A stretch of 64,000 nt of DNA from assembly GCF_001586275.1 (NCBI RefSeq), contig NZ_CP014545.1, positions 558,001 through 622,000 on the forward strand, written 5' to 3'. The DNA is from Sphingorhabdus sp. M41. Lineage in GTDB: Bacteria; Pseudomonadota; Alphaproteobacteria; Sphingomonadales; Sphingomonadaceae. This document shows, in pieces, positions 17,349 through 25,488 of this stretch (the stretch's first letter is position 1; every line of letters starts with the position of its first letter). Under the pieces are notes generated by a model that saw only the letters and a program-made list of their open reading frames with translations, had not been told where the DNA came from and ran no database searches. The translations under genes were made by a program, and so were the position numbers.

Positions 17349-19400
17349 ATGACCCAACGTTCGGTTTATCTCGCTACCGGCATGATTTGCCTTTTCGGCG
17401 CCGCGGCATCGCCCGCTTATGCTGAAGAGGGCATGTGGACCTTCGGCGCCTTTCCGACGGAGCAAATGCGTGAGGCCTATGGCTGGGCACCTGACAAGGC
17501 CTGGCTGGACCGCGTGCAGGCCGCGTCGGTTCGCCTCACTGGAGGATGTTCCGCCAGCTTCGTGTCTAGCCAGGGCCTTATTCTGACCAATCATCATTGC
17601 GTCGCAAGCTGTCTCTATCAAAATTCAGACGATGATAACGACTTCCTGAAAAACGGCTTTACCGCCGGAAACCGGGCTGAAGAAAAGAAATGCGCCGGGC
17701 AGCAAGCCGAGGTGGTGACCATGATCTCCGATGTAACCGCCGATATCACAGCCGCCATTGGCAATCTTAGCGGCGAGGCGCTGACCAAGGCGCGGGACGC
17801 AAAGATCGCGGCTATCGAGAGCGCCGGTTGCCCCGATACGGATACTACAAGATGCCAGGTCGTAACCCTGTTCGGCGGCGGCCAGTATAAACTCTATAGC
17901 TACCGGAAATATTCCGATGTGCGGCTGGCCTGGTCGCCAGAGGACCGCGCGGCAACATTCGGCGGCGACCCGGACAATTTCAATTTTCCCCGCTATTCGC
18001 TCGATGCGTCATTTTTGCGGGCCTATGAAAATGGCAAGCCGGTCGCCACTCCTGCCCATCTGAAGTGGAATCCGCGAGCGCCGAAGGAAGGCGAACTGAC
18101 CTTCGTGGTCGGCAATCCCGGTTCAACGTCGCGGCTCTACACGCAAAGCCAGCTCGCCTTTGAACGCGAAGTGCGTCTGCCGGTGACCGTGGCTACGATG
18201 TCGGAACTGCGCGGGCGACTGATCCGAGCGATGGAGGAAAGCCCGGAGAAAAACCGCGAGGGTCTCGACTTGCTGGGCGGAATCGAAAATTCGCTCAAAG
18301 TCTATATTGGTCGGACCAAGGCGCTGAACGATCCCGCCTTTACGGCAAAGCTTGCCAAGGCCGAAGCCGACCTGAAAGCGAAGAGCGCGGGTAATGACGC
18401 CATCGGCGATCCGTGGGCGGATGTGGACGCGGCGATGCAGGCTTATCGCTCTTATTATCTGCCTGCACGTTTCACCGATCCAACTGGCGATCTTTACAAT
18501 TATGCACAAGTTCTGGTGCTGGCGGCGATAGAAAGCGCAAAACCCAACGCCGAGCGGCTGCCGGGTTTTACTGACAGTGCGCTTCCGCTGACCAAGAAAC
18601 GCCTGCTCGATGAGCGGCCGATCTACCCATGGCTCGACGAACTGAAGTTCGGCTGGAGCCTGTCGAAAGCGCGGGAATATCTGGGGCCAGACGATTCTGA
18701 TACCAAGCTGCTGCTCGGCAAGGAAAGTCCTGAACAGCTGGCCGAGCGACTGGTTGCCGGCACCGGACTGGCGGATCCCAAGATGCGTCAGAAATTGTGG
18801 GACGGAGGCCTCGCCGCGATCGAGGCGTCGGACGATCCGATGATCCTCTACGCGCGCAAGCTGGAAGCGCGCCAGCGCGAGCTCAAGCAGCAGATTGATG
18901 AAAATTATGCCGGTCCATTGACCAACGCCGGTGCGAAGCTCGCCGACGCGCGTTTCGCGGCCTATGGGGACAAGCTATACCCCGACGCGACATTCACGCT
19001 GCGGATCAGCTATGGTCAGGTCAAAGGCTGGATGGAGCGAGGCAACCAGGTGCCGATAGCGACGACCCTCGGCGGCACGTTCGACCGTGCCACCGGCAAC
19101 GAACCTTTCGATCTCGCGCCCGCTTTCGTCGCCAACAAGGACAAGATCGATCCCTCGATCACCTATGACTTCGTCTCGACCAACGATATTATCGGCGGCA
19201 ATTCCGGTTCGCCAGTGATCGACAAGGCTGGCACGGTGATCGGCGCGGCGTTTGACGGAAATATCCATTCGCTGGGCGGAAATTATGGATATGATCCTGC
19301 GCTCAATCGGACCGTCTCGGTATCCGTGGCGGCGGTGCAGGAGGCGCTGGAGACGATCTATCCGGCTCCGAATCTGGTGAAGGAACTGGCGGGGAAATAG
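17349..19400 (+). CDS. S46-family serine dipeptidyl peptidase, exported
   Basis: A 683-residue S46 peptidase (DPP7/DPP11 family), which releases dipeptides from the N-terminus of oligopeptides in the periplasm. A signal peptide ends at SPAYAEEG. TNHHC holds the catalytic His early in the protein, an Asp lies near GGDPDNFNFPR, and GGNSGSPV near the C-terminus holds the catalytic Ser. The frame opens at 17280, but the ATG at 17349 starts the signal peptide and follows AAAAGGAGA, so I use it. Specificity (hydrophobic or acidic P1) cannot be set by eye. A decayed paralogue lies just upstream. Confidence 0.92.
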   Translation: MTQRSVYLATGMICLFGAAASPAYAEEGMWTFGAFPTEQMREAYGWAPDKAWLDRVQAASVRLTGGCSASFVSSQGLILTNHHCVASCLYQNSDDDNDFLKNGFTAGNRAEEKKCAGQQAEVVTMISDVTADITAAIGNLSGEALTKARDAKIAAIESAGCPDTDTTRCQVVTLFGGGQYKLYSYRKYSDVRLAWSPEDRAATFGGDPDNFNFPRYSLDASFLRAYENGKPVATPAHLKWNPRAPKEGELTFVVGNPGSTSRLYTQSQLAFEREVRLPVTVATMSELRGRLIRAMEESPEKNREGLDLLGGIENSLKVYIGRTKALNDPAFTAKLAKAEADLKAKSAGNDAIGDPWADVDAAMQAYRSYYLPARFTDPTGDLYNYAQVLVLAAIESAKPNAERLPGFTDSALPLTKKRLLDERPIYPWLDELKFGWSLSKAREYLGPDDSDTKLLLGKESPEQLAERLVAGTGLADPKMRQKLWDGGLAAIEASDDPMILYARKLEARQRELKQQIDENYAGPLTNAGAKLADARFAAYGDKLYPDATFTLRISYGQVKGWMERGNQVPIATTLGGTFDRATGNEPFDLAPAFVANKDKIDPSITYDFVSTNDIIGGNSGSPVIDKAGTVIGAAFDGNIHSLGGNYGYDPALNRTVSVSVAAVQEALETIYPAPNLVKELAGK

Positions 19401-19458
19401 GCGCCGGTATGGATGGTGGACAATCCCCGGCACGTCTATCCTATTGAAACTCAAAAAA

Positions 19459-19485
19459 GGCGCGCCGTTCATCGAACGGCGCGCC
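19459..19485 (-). terminator. Palindromic terminator of the outer-membrane protein remnant
   Basis: GGCGCGCCGTTC and GAACGGCGCGCC are exact inverse arms around ATC, with a T-run on the minus strand. The intact outer-membrane protein gene has an almost identical hairpin at 20993. It may also end S46 transcripts. Confidence 0.8.
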
Positions 19486-19510
19486 CCTCTGGTACTAGGC
19501 TGGCTCCGGC

Positions 19511-19755
19511 TTAAAAGCGGAAACCGACGCCCGCGACGACCTGGTGGCGGTCGAGGTCGACGCCGATTTCATTGTTATCGTTGAACAATGTGTCGTTATA
19601 TTTGAGCGAGCTATAGTTCGAATAGCGGTACTCGAGTTTGACGAACGCGCCGGAACCGTTGCCGGATCCGCCGGTTCCGATCAGCTGCTCGACACCGGCA
19701 CCGAGGCGATAGCCGTCGACCGACTGATCGAGCGTGTTATTTTCGAAAATGCCGT
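19511..19755 (-). pseudogene. Remnant of an outer-membrane beta-barrel protein gene
   Basis: Nearly identical, base for base, to the intact gene at 21046-21768 (its stop codon to position 21252, then 21562 to 21600). The middle 309 bases (103 codons) are missing exactly between two copies of AGCCGTC present in the intact gene, pointing to a slip or recombination deletion. The N-terminal end is replaced by a piece of M3 peptidase gene in the opposite direction. High identity means this duplication is younger than the peptidase ones, or has been kept alike by gene conversion. Confidence 0.88.
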
Positions 19756-19809
19756 CCGGAGGTTAAATATATCCTCAAGAATCGCGGGTTTCCGGTACCC
19801 GGGGAATGA
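19756..19809 (+). pseudogene. Short remnant of a third M3 peptidase gene
   Basis: Seventeen codons and a stop, PEVKYILKNRGFPVPGE, match the last residues of the intact M3 peptidase (PEVKYILKKRGFPVPGE). They abut the outer-membrane protein remnant with only two shared bases (TC) at the junction. The following 60 bases and terminator also resemble the 3' region of the intact gene. Confidence 0.85.
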
Positions 19810-19871
19810 GGTGATACGTTTCGCGAGGATGACGCGGTGAATTGAGCCGCTACTATCTGGCTGAATTTAGG

Positions 19872-19903
19872 AGAGGGGAGTGCGATTGCGCTCCCCTTTT
19901 TTT
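19872..19903 (+). terminator. Hairpin terminator, third copy
   Basis: GAGGGGAGTGCG pairs with CGCTCCCCTTT and is followed by seven T. It is the third copy of the M3-gene terminator and sits 62 bases after the short M3 remnant. A second small inverted repeat (CCCTCTCCC / GGGGTGAGGG) follows at 19905-19926. Confidence 0.85.
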
Positions 19904-20029
19904 ACCCTCTCCCTTAGGGGTGAGGGGGGCGGAGGGCGATGACACAGCGGGAAACGCTCCGATTTCGCTGTTGCTGGGAGAAACTAGTAAATTGCCTCCG
20001 TAATTCCAGATTGGGAATTGTTGCAACTG

Positions 20030-20686
20030 TCACGGTAATTTCGATAAGTAATTTAATGCTTCCACGGTATCGAGCGAGTTAAAGTTCAGCATATATCGCA
20101 CCGTCTCATCACCCCAAACGCAACGCGTTCTGCCGGGATTATAGGAACGGCAGTAAATGCCATGCTTATGATTTACATAGGATAATAATCGTCGATCTAT
20201 GCCGGTTTTGATATTGTACCCTATTGGTTCTGAAACAACTGCCTTGTCGAATCCGTCTACATCCGGATATCTTTGCGCGACATCAGCATATTTCTTCTGC
20301 CCGTTCGCCATCACTTCAGGACTAAAACCCCAATGACTCGCTATACTTTCATAGGACCCATTAAGCGTTATGCCTCCGCTGATGACTCGCCCGCTCCGCT
20401 CAGACCCCATTCCGGTATCAACGATGAAACCCATTAAGCCTCTTGCCGCATTTTGTTCGGAAGATTCGGGATTTCGTGGGCTCCAGCTTGGTGGAGCTAG
20501 TCTCCGATAAAGCGCTGCGTCATATCGATCCCAGTCAACCGATGAGCTATTGTTTTTCTTGCCAATAACCTTGTTGGAAATTGTATCGTTTTGATCTTCT
20601 TTCAGTTCAGCACAAGACGAACATCCACCCAACGGCAATCCTATGACAAATATGGAGAAACTAGAACGACAATTAGCTATATACAT
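20030..20686 (-). CDS. Hypothetical lipoprotein
   Basis: A 218-residue protein I do not recognise. The N-terminus has a hydrophobic stretch and a plausible lipobox (PLGGC, Cys at about residue 22), so it is probably an envelope lipoprotein. The rest is soluble, with scattered aromatic residues and two Cys in a CRSYNPGRTRC segment near the C-terminus that could form a disulfide. A strong ribosome site (GAGGAGGG) lies just before the ATG. Base composition is unlike the surroundings: 24 of the 60 bases from 20521 are G or C. It sits among decayed duplicates, so acquisition by transfer is plausible. Confidence 0.68.
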   Translation of the reverse strand: MYIANCRSSFSIFVIGLPLGGCSSCAELKEDQNDTISNKVIGKKNNSSSVDWDRYDAALYRRLAPPSWSPRNPESSEQNAARGLMGFIVDTGMGSERSGRVISGGITLNGSYESIASHWGFSPEVMANGQKKYADVAQRYPDVDGFDKAVVSEPIGYNIKTGIDRRLLSYVNHKHGIYCRSYNPGRTRCVWGDETVRYMLNFNSLDTVEALNYLSKLP

Positions 20687-21045
20687 GCTGCCCTCCTCTC
20701 AGGCTTTGGCTCACTCTTCCTCTTCGTAGCCTGCCTTCTAACCTTCATTTTACAATTCTTCGCCCCAATCAACCCAACCGGCCCCGGCCCTGAATTCACC
20801 GGAATAGTCCGCCCTTCCGTGCCATGCTAAATCGCGATCCACGCCTTTGCCATCTTCAAACTGTATCCCGAGTTCTGGCTGCGCCTGCTTGCTGCCCCGC
20901 TGTGTTTCACTCAAATTACGGTGCCAGCATACTAAATGCACTAATTTCCTGAAAAAAACTGTCATGTGTGCCCGACCCCAAACCAACAAAAAGGGAGCGC
21001 CGTTCATCGAACGGCGCGCCCTTCTGTTGCTAGACTAGCTCCGGC
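20687..21045. other. Gene-free stretch upstream of the lipoprotein gene
   Basis: Apart from the lipoprotein ribosome site and the terminator at 20993 I see no gene. The plus strand is markedly pyrimidine-rich from 20690 to 20780. The short frames crossing it have no ribosome site or recognisable product. The lipoprotein promoter should be here, but no clear -35/-10 pair was found. Confidence 0.5.
20993..21021 (-). terminator. Terminator of the outer-membrane protein gene
   Basis: On the minus strand GGGCGCGCCGTTC pairs, with one mismatch, with GAACGGCGCTCCC around GAT and is followed by TTTTTG. It lies 25 bases after the stop of the outer-membrane protein gene and is homologous to the hairpin at 19459. 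Confidence 0.87.
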
Positions 21046-21768
21046 TTAAAAGCGGAAACCGACGCCCGCGACGACCTGGTGGCGGTCGAGGTCGACGCCG
21101 ATTTCATTGTTATCGTTGAACAATGTGTCGTTATATTTGAGCGAGCTATAGTTCGAATAGCGGTACTCGAGTTTGACGAACGCGCCGGAACCGTTGCCGG
21201 ATCCGCCGGTTCCGATCAGCTGTTCGACACCGGCACCGAGGCGATAGCCGTCAACCTGCTGGCTGTCGTCGAAGTTGAGATCGACGCCATCGGCTTCAGC
21301 ACGGTCCTGGAAGCGGGATTCGACTGCGGTGTTGGTGTAGCCGCCCTTGGCATAAAGCAGGGTGGTCGGGGTGACCTTGGCACCGATACGCGCGCCGATA
21401 TAGAGGTCGCGCTTCAGGTTGATGCGATAGCCAAACGGTGCGTTGACGCTTTCATCGCCTTCCTGACGGCCGGTCGAATCCATATATTCGCCTTCGATAC
21501 CGAAGACCACTGGACCCGCATCGATGTCATAGCCGAGCGCGACGCCATAAGCGAAGCCGTCGACCGACTGGTCGAGCGTGTTATTTTCGAAAATGCCGTC
21601 ATTGTCGGTGTCGACATCGACATCGCTGCCGGAACGGAGCGTGTCATAGCCGCCGATGATTTCAGCGCGCGGGCCGGTGAACGCCGAGTTTGACTGTGCG
21701 GCTGCCGGTGCGGCGAAAGCGCCAGCGATAGAACATAGGATGAGGGGGGTGATTACACGGGACTTCAT
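21046..21768 (-). CDS. Outer-membrane beta-barrel protein, OmpA/Opa-like porin family
   Basis: A 240-residue exported protein. A signal peptide ends at AAPAAAQS. The mature part is rich in alternating aromatic and polar strands (EYMDSTGRQ, LYIGARIGAKV, VKLEYRYSNYSS, HQVVAGVGFRF) and ends in Phe, the usual outer-membrane assembly signal. An Asp-rich loop near residues 48-62 (DVDVDTDNDGIFENN) resembles a calcium-binding loop. Size fits an eight-stranded barrel. Function is unknown. A near-identical 3' fragment lies at 19511. Confidence 0.87.
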   Translation of the reverse strand: MKSRVITPLILCSIAGAFAAPAAAQSNSAFTGPRAEIIGGYDTLRSGSDVDVDTDNDGIFENNTLDQSVDGFAYGVALGYDIDAGPVVFGIEGEYMDSTGRQEGDESVNAPFGYRINLKRDLYIGARIGAKVTPTTLLYAKGGYTNTAVESRFQDRAEADGVDLNFDDSQQVDGYRLGAGVEQLIGTGGSGNGSGAFVKLEYRYSNYSSLKYNDTLFNDNNEIGVDLDRHQVVAGVGFRF

Positions 21769-22316
21769 TATTTTACTCCAACTAACAAAACAGGGAACAT
21801 GATTGTTCCGGACTATGCCCGCTATCCTTGCGGGCTTCTCTTCGATCAGCCGCTAAATTGGGGGTGCGATTGATCGATGAACCAAGGGAACGGCCAGAGA
21901 GGCAGAGCGTTCCATCGGAAATCGAATTAGCGCTACTAATATTGCGCCCGATGCAAAAATATCACAGTTCGATCTGTGCCATTGATCGATAGCTGCTGTC
22001 CTACAGAGGCGCTTCGGGCATATGCTTCGCGTCGCTATGAGTCTTTCGTCTTTCTCTCCTTCTTGTTACCGGCGCTTTTCTGCCAGCGGCTTTAAAGGTT
22101 ACACTCGGGACGATCCTGATACTGAAAATTTCTCTGTTTTCCGTGGGTTTGGGGCAAAAGTCGCAGAAAATAAAAGGTCCGGACACTGTAAAGTTTGCTG
22201 TGATATTTCATCATGTTCGTGGCGCGGCGCAGATCATTCAATGGAGCGCTGTTGGTCCTTGACCGGTTCGCTGCACCCTGCCAGCTTTGCCATCAAAAGC
22301 TGAGAGGAACCCGATC
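21769..22316. other. Divergent intergenic region with a structured leader
   Basis: A 548-base gap between the outer-membrane protein gene (minus) and the dehalogenase gene (plus); it must hold both promoters. Two inverted repeats at 21794-21835 fall in the outer-membrane protein leader. Short frames at 22001-22303 on both strands lack ribosome sites and recognisable content. The dehalogenase ribosome site AGAGGA ends the region. Confidence 0.5.
21794..21835 (-). promoter_or_regulatory. Two stem-loops in the outer-membrane protein 5' leader
   Basis: GGAACA / TGTTCC (21794-21809, loop of four) and GCCCGC / GCGGGC (21817-21835, loop of seven) are perfect inverted repeats 26 to 67 bases upstream of the start codon. 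If transcribed they would form a structured leader, which could affect mRNA stability or small-RNA control, common for outer-membrane protein genes. Confidence 0.4.
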
Positions 22317-23225
22317 ATGACTATCGCCGCCGTCCGCACGCCCGATGAACGTTTCGCCGACATCCCGGACTTTGATTTTCCGGTGCATTATGTCGATAAC
22401 CTGCCCGGCTGTGAAGGCTTGCGCGCCGCTTATGTCGATACCGGGCCTGCGGACGCGGATCGCACGTTCCTGTGCCTTCATGGAGAGCCGAGCTGGTCGT
22501 TCCTCTATCGCAAGATGATCCCGCATTTCACAGCCACCGGTGCGCGGGTCGTCTGCCCGGATTTCTTCGGCTTTGGCCGGTCCGACAAACCGACAGAACT
22601 CGCAACCTATACGTTCGATTTTCACCGCAATCACATATTGGCTCTGGTCGAGCGACTGGATCTGACCAATATCACATTGGTGGTGCAGGACTGGGGCGGA
22701 CTGATCGGGCTGACTCTGCCGGTGGACGGCGATTTCAAGGCGCGACTGTCACGGCTGATCATCATGAATACCGCCTTGGGGCTGGGCACCGGGGCGGGCG
22801 ATGGTTTCAATTCATGGAAAGAATATGCGCTGACCGTTCCGGTGTTTGACGCCGGCCAGATTATCGCGCGTGGTACGCCGGAGATGTCCGAGGCGGAAAC
22901 GGCTGCCTATAATGCACCCTATCCGGATGACAGCTATCAGGCCGGTGCGCGCAAATTTCCGGCTCTGGTGCCGGTCGAACCGGATATGGACGGAGTCGCG
23001 GTCAGCAAGCAGGCTGCCGCTTTCTGGAGCACTGAATGGTCCGGGCCCAGCTTCATGGCTATCGGCGGTTCAGATCCCGTGCTCGGTCCGCCGGTGATGA
23101 AGATGATGCACGGCCTGATCAAGGGCTGTCCCGAGCCGCTGCTGATCGAGGAAGCGGGGCATTTTGTGCAGGAATGGGGTGATATCGTCGCTCCGGCTGC
23201 GCTGCAGTCATTCGGTGATATCTGA
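22317..23225 (+). CDS. Haloalkane dehalogenase, DhlA-like (HLD-I)
   Basis: A 302-residue alpha/beta hydrolase. QDWGG places the nucleophile Asp at residue 125 with the halide-binding Trp next to it. A second Trp in the cap (DGFNSWKEY) corresponds to the other halide ligand of DhlA, followed by YPDDSYQAGARKFP, very close to DhlA. GGSDPVLG holds the acid and EAGHFVQEWG the catalytic His. Such enzymes hydrolyse carbon-halogen bonds of short haloalkanes to alcohol and halide without cofactors. The ATG at 22317 is chosen for AGAGGA eight bases upstream. No haloacid or alcohol dehydrogenase gene for a full pathway is adjacent. Confidence 0.9.
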   Translation: MTIAAVRTPDERFADIPDFDFPVHYVDNLPGCEGLRAAYVDTGPADADRTFLCLHGEPSWSFLYRKMIPHFTATGARVVCPDFFGFGRSDKPTELATYTFDFHRNHILALVERLDLTNITLVVQDWGGLIGLTLPVDGDFKARLSRLIIMNTALGLGTGAGDGFNSWKEYALTVPVFDAGQIIARGTPEMSEAETAAYNAPYPDDSYQAGARKFPALVPVEPDMDGVAVSKQAAAFWSTEWSGPSFMAIGGSDPVLGPPVMKMMHGLIKGCPEPLLIEEAGHFVQEWGDIVAPAALQSFGDI

Positions 23226-23258
23226 TGGTGGGTCACCACGGACGGCAACCACCGGCCC

Positions 23259-24803
23259 CTATTTGATCGCGGCCAGCTGATACAGGAAGTCAGCATAGCC
23301 CATGGTCGCATCGACCAGGCCGGCGACCTTCGGATTGGTCGACTCGATCACATAATATTCGTCGGGCGCGTGCGCGCCGGCGCCGTGGCCCATGCCAAAA
23401 TGGCCAGCCGGAATCGACACGGGCGGGGCTGTGAAGGTTGCTCCGGGCCAGGACCCGGCAAGACGCGGATTGAGCGTCGCAGTGATGCCCGCGCGTTCAT
23501 AGGTGGCCAGTTCGGTGCGGATCAGCAGGCTGTTTTCGTCGGTTTCGGTCGGATCATAGCCGCCGCCGACCCTGATCTCGATATCCGGGAAGCCGTTGGC
23601 ATCAAGATGGGCGCGCAATTTGGTCTCGGCTTCAGCACGAGTCTGATTGGGGACGAGGCGCAGATCGATCTTGGCGGTGGCCATGCCCGGCAAGACGGTC
23701 TTGCCACCGGGTCCGGTATAGCCAGCGACCAGGCCTTCGATGTTGACCGTGGGTTCCTGCGCAAGCCGCTGGAGCGCCTGTTCGAACGGCAGGTCGTCGA
23801 TCCAGGTCTCGACGCCCAAAATAGCCTTGCGCTGGGCTTCGTCGGAATTGCGGGCGGTCTCTGCGATCAGCGCCTTCTCGCGCGCGGTCAGCGGCCGCAC
23901 ATTTTCGAACCATCCGTCAATCGCCGGAGTGTTGCCGTCAGGGGTTACCAACGTCTGCAGCGCCTGCACCAGCCGCCAGCTGGGACTGTCGACCATTGCC
24001 TTGAGGCTGGAATGAATGTCGCCCTTGGGCCCGCGGCCCCATTTCTCGCCGCTCGCGACAAGTTCCAGTTCGACGATGCCCTTTGAGCCCAGATTGACGC
24101 TGACATTGCCATTCTTGTCCTGCCAGCTCGCCGGGATGAATATGCCTTCGCATTTCTTGAGCGCAGCCAGCACATTGGGTTTGGTCGCGACCTGCTTGAA
24201 ATGGGGTGAGCCGATCTCTTCCTCGCCCTCGCAAATCAGCACGATATTGACCGGCAGCTTGCGACCCGCTGCGCGGATGGCGTGCAGCGCGGCCAGAAAG
24301 GTTGCTTCCGGGCCTTTCTGGTTCACAGCTCCGCGCCCCATGATCGCCTTGCCGAAACCGGGCCTGTCGACGATAGAGCCTGCCAGGGGCGGGGAGGACC
24401 ATTCGGACGCGTCAAATTGTTTGACGTCATACATGAAGTAGATGCCCAGCGTCCGCTTTGCGCCAGCATCGAGGGTAGCGAAGACGCCGGGATGACCGTC
24501 TGTCGGCACGATCTCGACATGCTGGAAGCCGGCGTCTTTGGCCAGCGCTGCCATATAATCCGCGCCTTCGGCCATATTGCGGTCTTCCGCAGCGATCGAG
24601 GGGAGTTTTATCCAGTCCTGAATCCGCTTGATCGATGCGTCGCGCCCCGCTTCGGCTGCCTTGCGGATCGCGGTCATGTCGTTGTCGGCAGCGGCGGAGA
24701 GAGCCATGCCGGGCGATATCATTATCGCGCCGGCGCCAGCCATGGCGGCTCCGCGCAGCGCCTGGCGGCGGTCGATGGGTAGATATCGGTTATCTGTGGT
24801 CAT
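23259..24803 (-). CDS. M20-family peptidase with altered metal ligands, exported
   Basis: A 514-residue M20/M25/M40 protein. RRQALRGAA with a following hydrophobic stretch is a Tat-type signal, so the enzyme should act in the periplasm. The catalytic domain has ICEGEEEIGS for the Glu pair, a dimerisation domain in the middle, and a His-rich C-terminal part (GHFGMGHGAGAHAPDE). However, the usual GHYD motif reads FMYDV and the usual GRGxxDxKG reads GRGAVNQKG, so one His and the bridging Asp are replaced by Met and Asn. It may bind metal differently or be a distinct subfamily. AGGGGAAAG precedes the start. Confidence 0.86.
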   Translation of the reverse strand: MTTDNRYLPIDRRQALRGAAMAGAGAIMISPGMALSAAADNDMTAIRKAAEAGRDASIKRIQDWIKLPSIAAEDRNMAEGADYMAALAKDAGFQHVEIVPTDGHPGVFATLDAGAKRTLGIYFMYDVKQFDASEWSSPPLAGSIVDRPGFGKAIMGRGAVNQKGPEATFLAALHAIRAAGRKLPVNIVLICEGEEEIGSPHFKQVATKPNVLAALKKCEGIFIPASWQDKNGNVSVNLGSKGIVELELVASGEKWGRGPKGDIHSSLKAMVDSPSWRLVQALQTLVTPDGNTPAIDGWFENVRPLTAREKALIAETARNSDEAQRKAILGVETWIDDLPFEQALQRLAQEPTVNIEGLVAGYTGPGGKTVLPGMATAKIDLRLVPNQTRAEAETKLRAHLDANGFPDIEIRVGGGYDPTETDENSLLIRTELATYERAGITATLNPRLAGSWPGATFTAPPVSIPAGHFGMGHGAGAHAPDEYYVIESTNPKVAGLVDATMGYADFLYQLAAIK

Positions 24804-24878
24804 GAACTTTCCCCTTTTTCAGGGATCAAGTCTGACCGCAAAATATGCTTATCGCAAGTGTGAACAAGCGTCCGCCTG

Positions 24879-25139
24879 TCAGGCCATCATCGCCGTCTTG
24901 CTGAGATGTTCGGTGAAGCGCGGCTGCATCGGTTGACTGGCGACCATAGCCAGCGGTAGAGCGGTCTCGCAATGGGCGCATTCGGCGCTGAAGCGACCGA
25001 CGTGCCAGTGCGATTTACCGCAACCGGGGCAGCGGTTAACTATGTCGAGATGATAAAGCGGCTGATAGCCACGCTCTTGTTCCTGTTCGGCCAATGCTGG
25101 AGCAGGCTGATTGATGAATGATCTAGGAGATAAGTACAT
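24879..25139 (-). CDS. Small zinc-ribbon-like protein, unknown function
   Basis: An 86-residue protein with two Cys pairs, CPGCGKSHWHVG and CAHC, nineteen residues apart, the pattern of a one-zinc ribbon. Flanks are low in complexity. No enzyme domain is visible. It stands alone behind the M20 gene, with a long A+T-rich upstream region. It may be a small regulatory or nucleic-acid-binding protein, but there is no direct support for that. Confidence 0.62.
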   Translation of the reverse strand: MYLSPRSFINQPAPALAEQEQERGYQPLYHLDIVNRCPGCGKSHWHVGRFSAECAHCETALPLAMVASQPMQPRFTEHLSKTAMMA

Positions 25140-25488
25140 CGTTTCTTCCTTCTTGATTGAGCCAAACTTACTTCAATAACTTCGCATCAAATGGCAATTC
25201 GTTGCTGTACCATCGATGAACCGTTTGTTTTGGTAGATGAAATGATAATCAATCCATTGAAAATTTATAGGAATAATTCGCCATTTCCCCGTGATTAGCG
25301 TCACATCCACGGTTAACCATCTGAATTTGAGCGGGAATAATTTGAAGTCCGTTGGCGAATTTGAGCCGAATGGTTAACCGACAGGGTTTAGGGACAATGT
25401 TAACCCAGCGCCTTGCTCGGCCATTGAACCTTTTTGCCGCTTTCCCGCTCATTCTGTTCTCCGGCGCGCTCGCAAGCCAGCGAAGCGA
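25140..25488. other. A+T-rich intergenic region with GGTTAACC palindromes
   Basis: No gene is seen. GGTTAACC occurs at 25311-25318 and 25372-25379, with GTTAACC at 25399-25405. TTAACC is the half-site of the alphaproteobacterial cell-cycle regulator CtrA, but no full site with correct spacing is present. The promoter of the zinc-ribbon gene (minus strand) should be here. Confidence 0.4.

Noticed and set aside
21079-21693. 204-codon plus-strand frame over the outer-membrane protein gene
   Set aside because: The minus strand encodes a clear signal peptide and beta-barrel with terminal Phe. The plus frame is also partly repeated at 19544, only because the gene itself was duplicated.
22022-22303. 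93-codon frame upstream of the dehalogenase
   Set aside because: Low-complexity translation, no ribosome site, and it lies in the region that must hold two divergent promoters.
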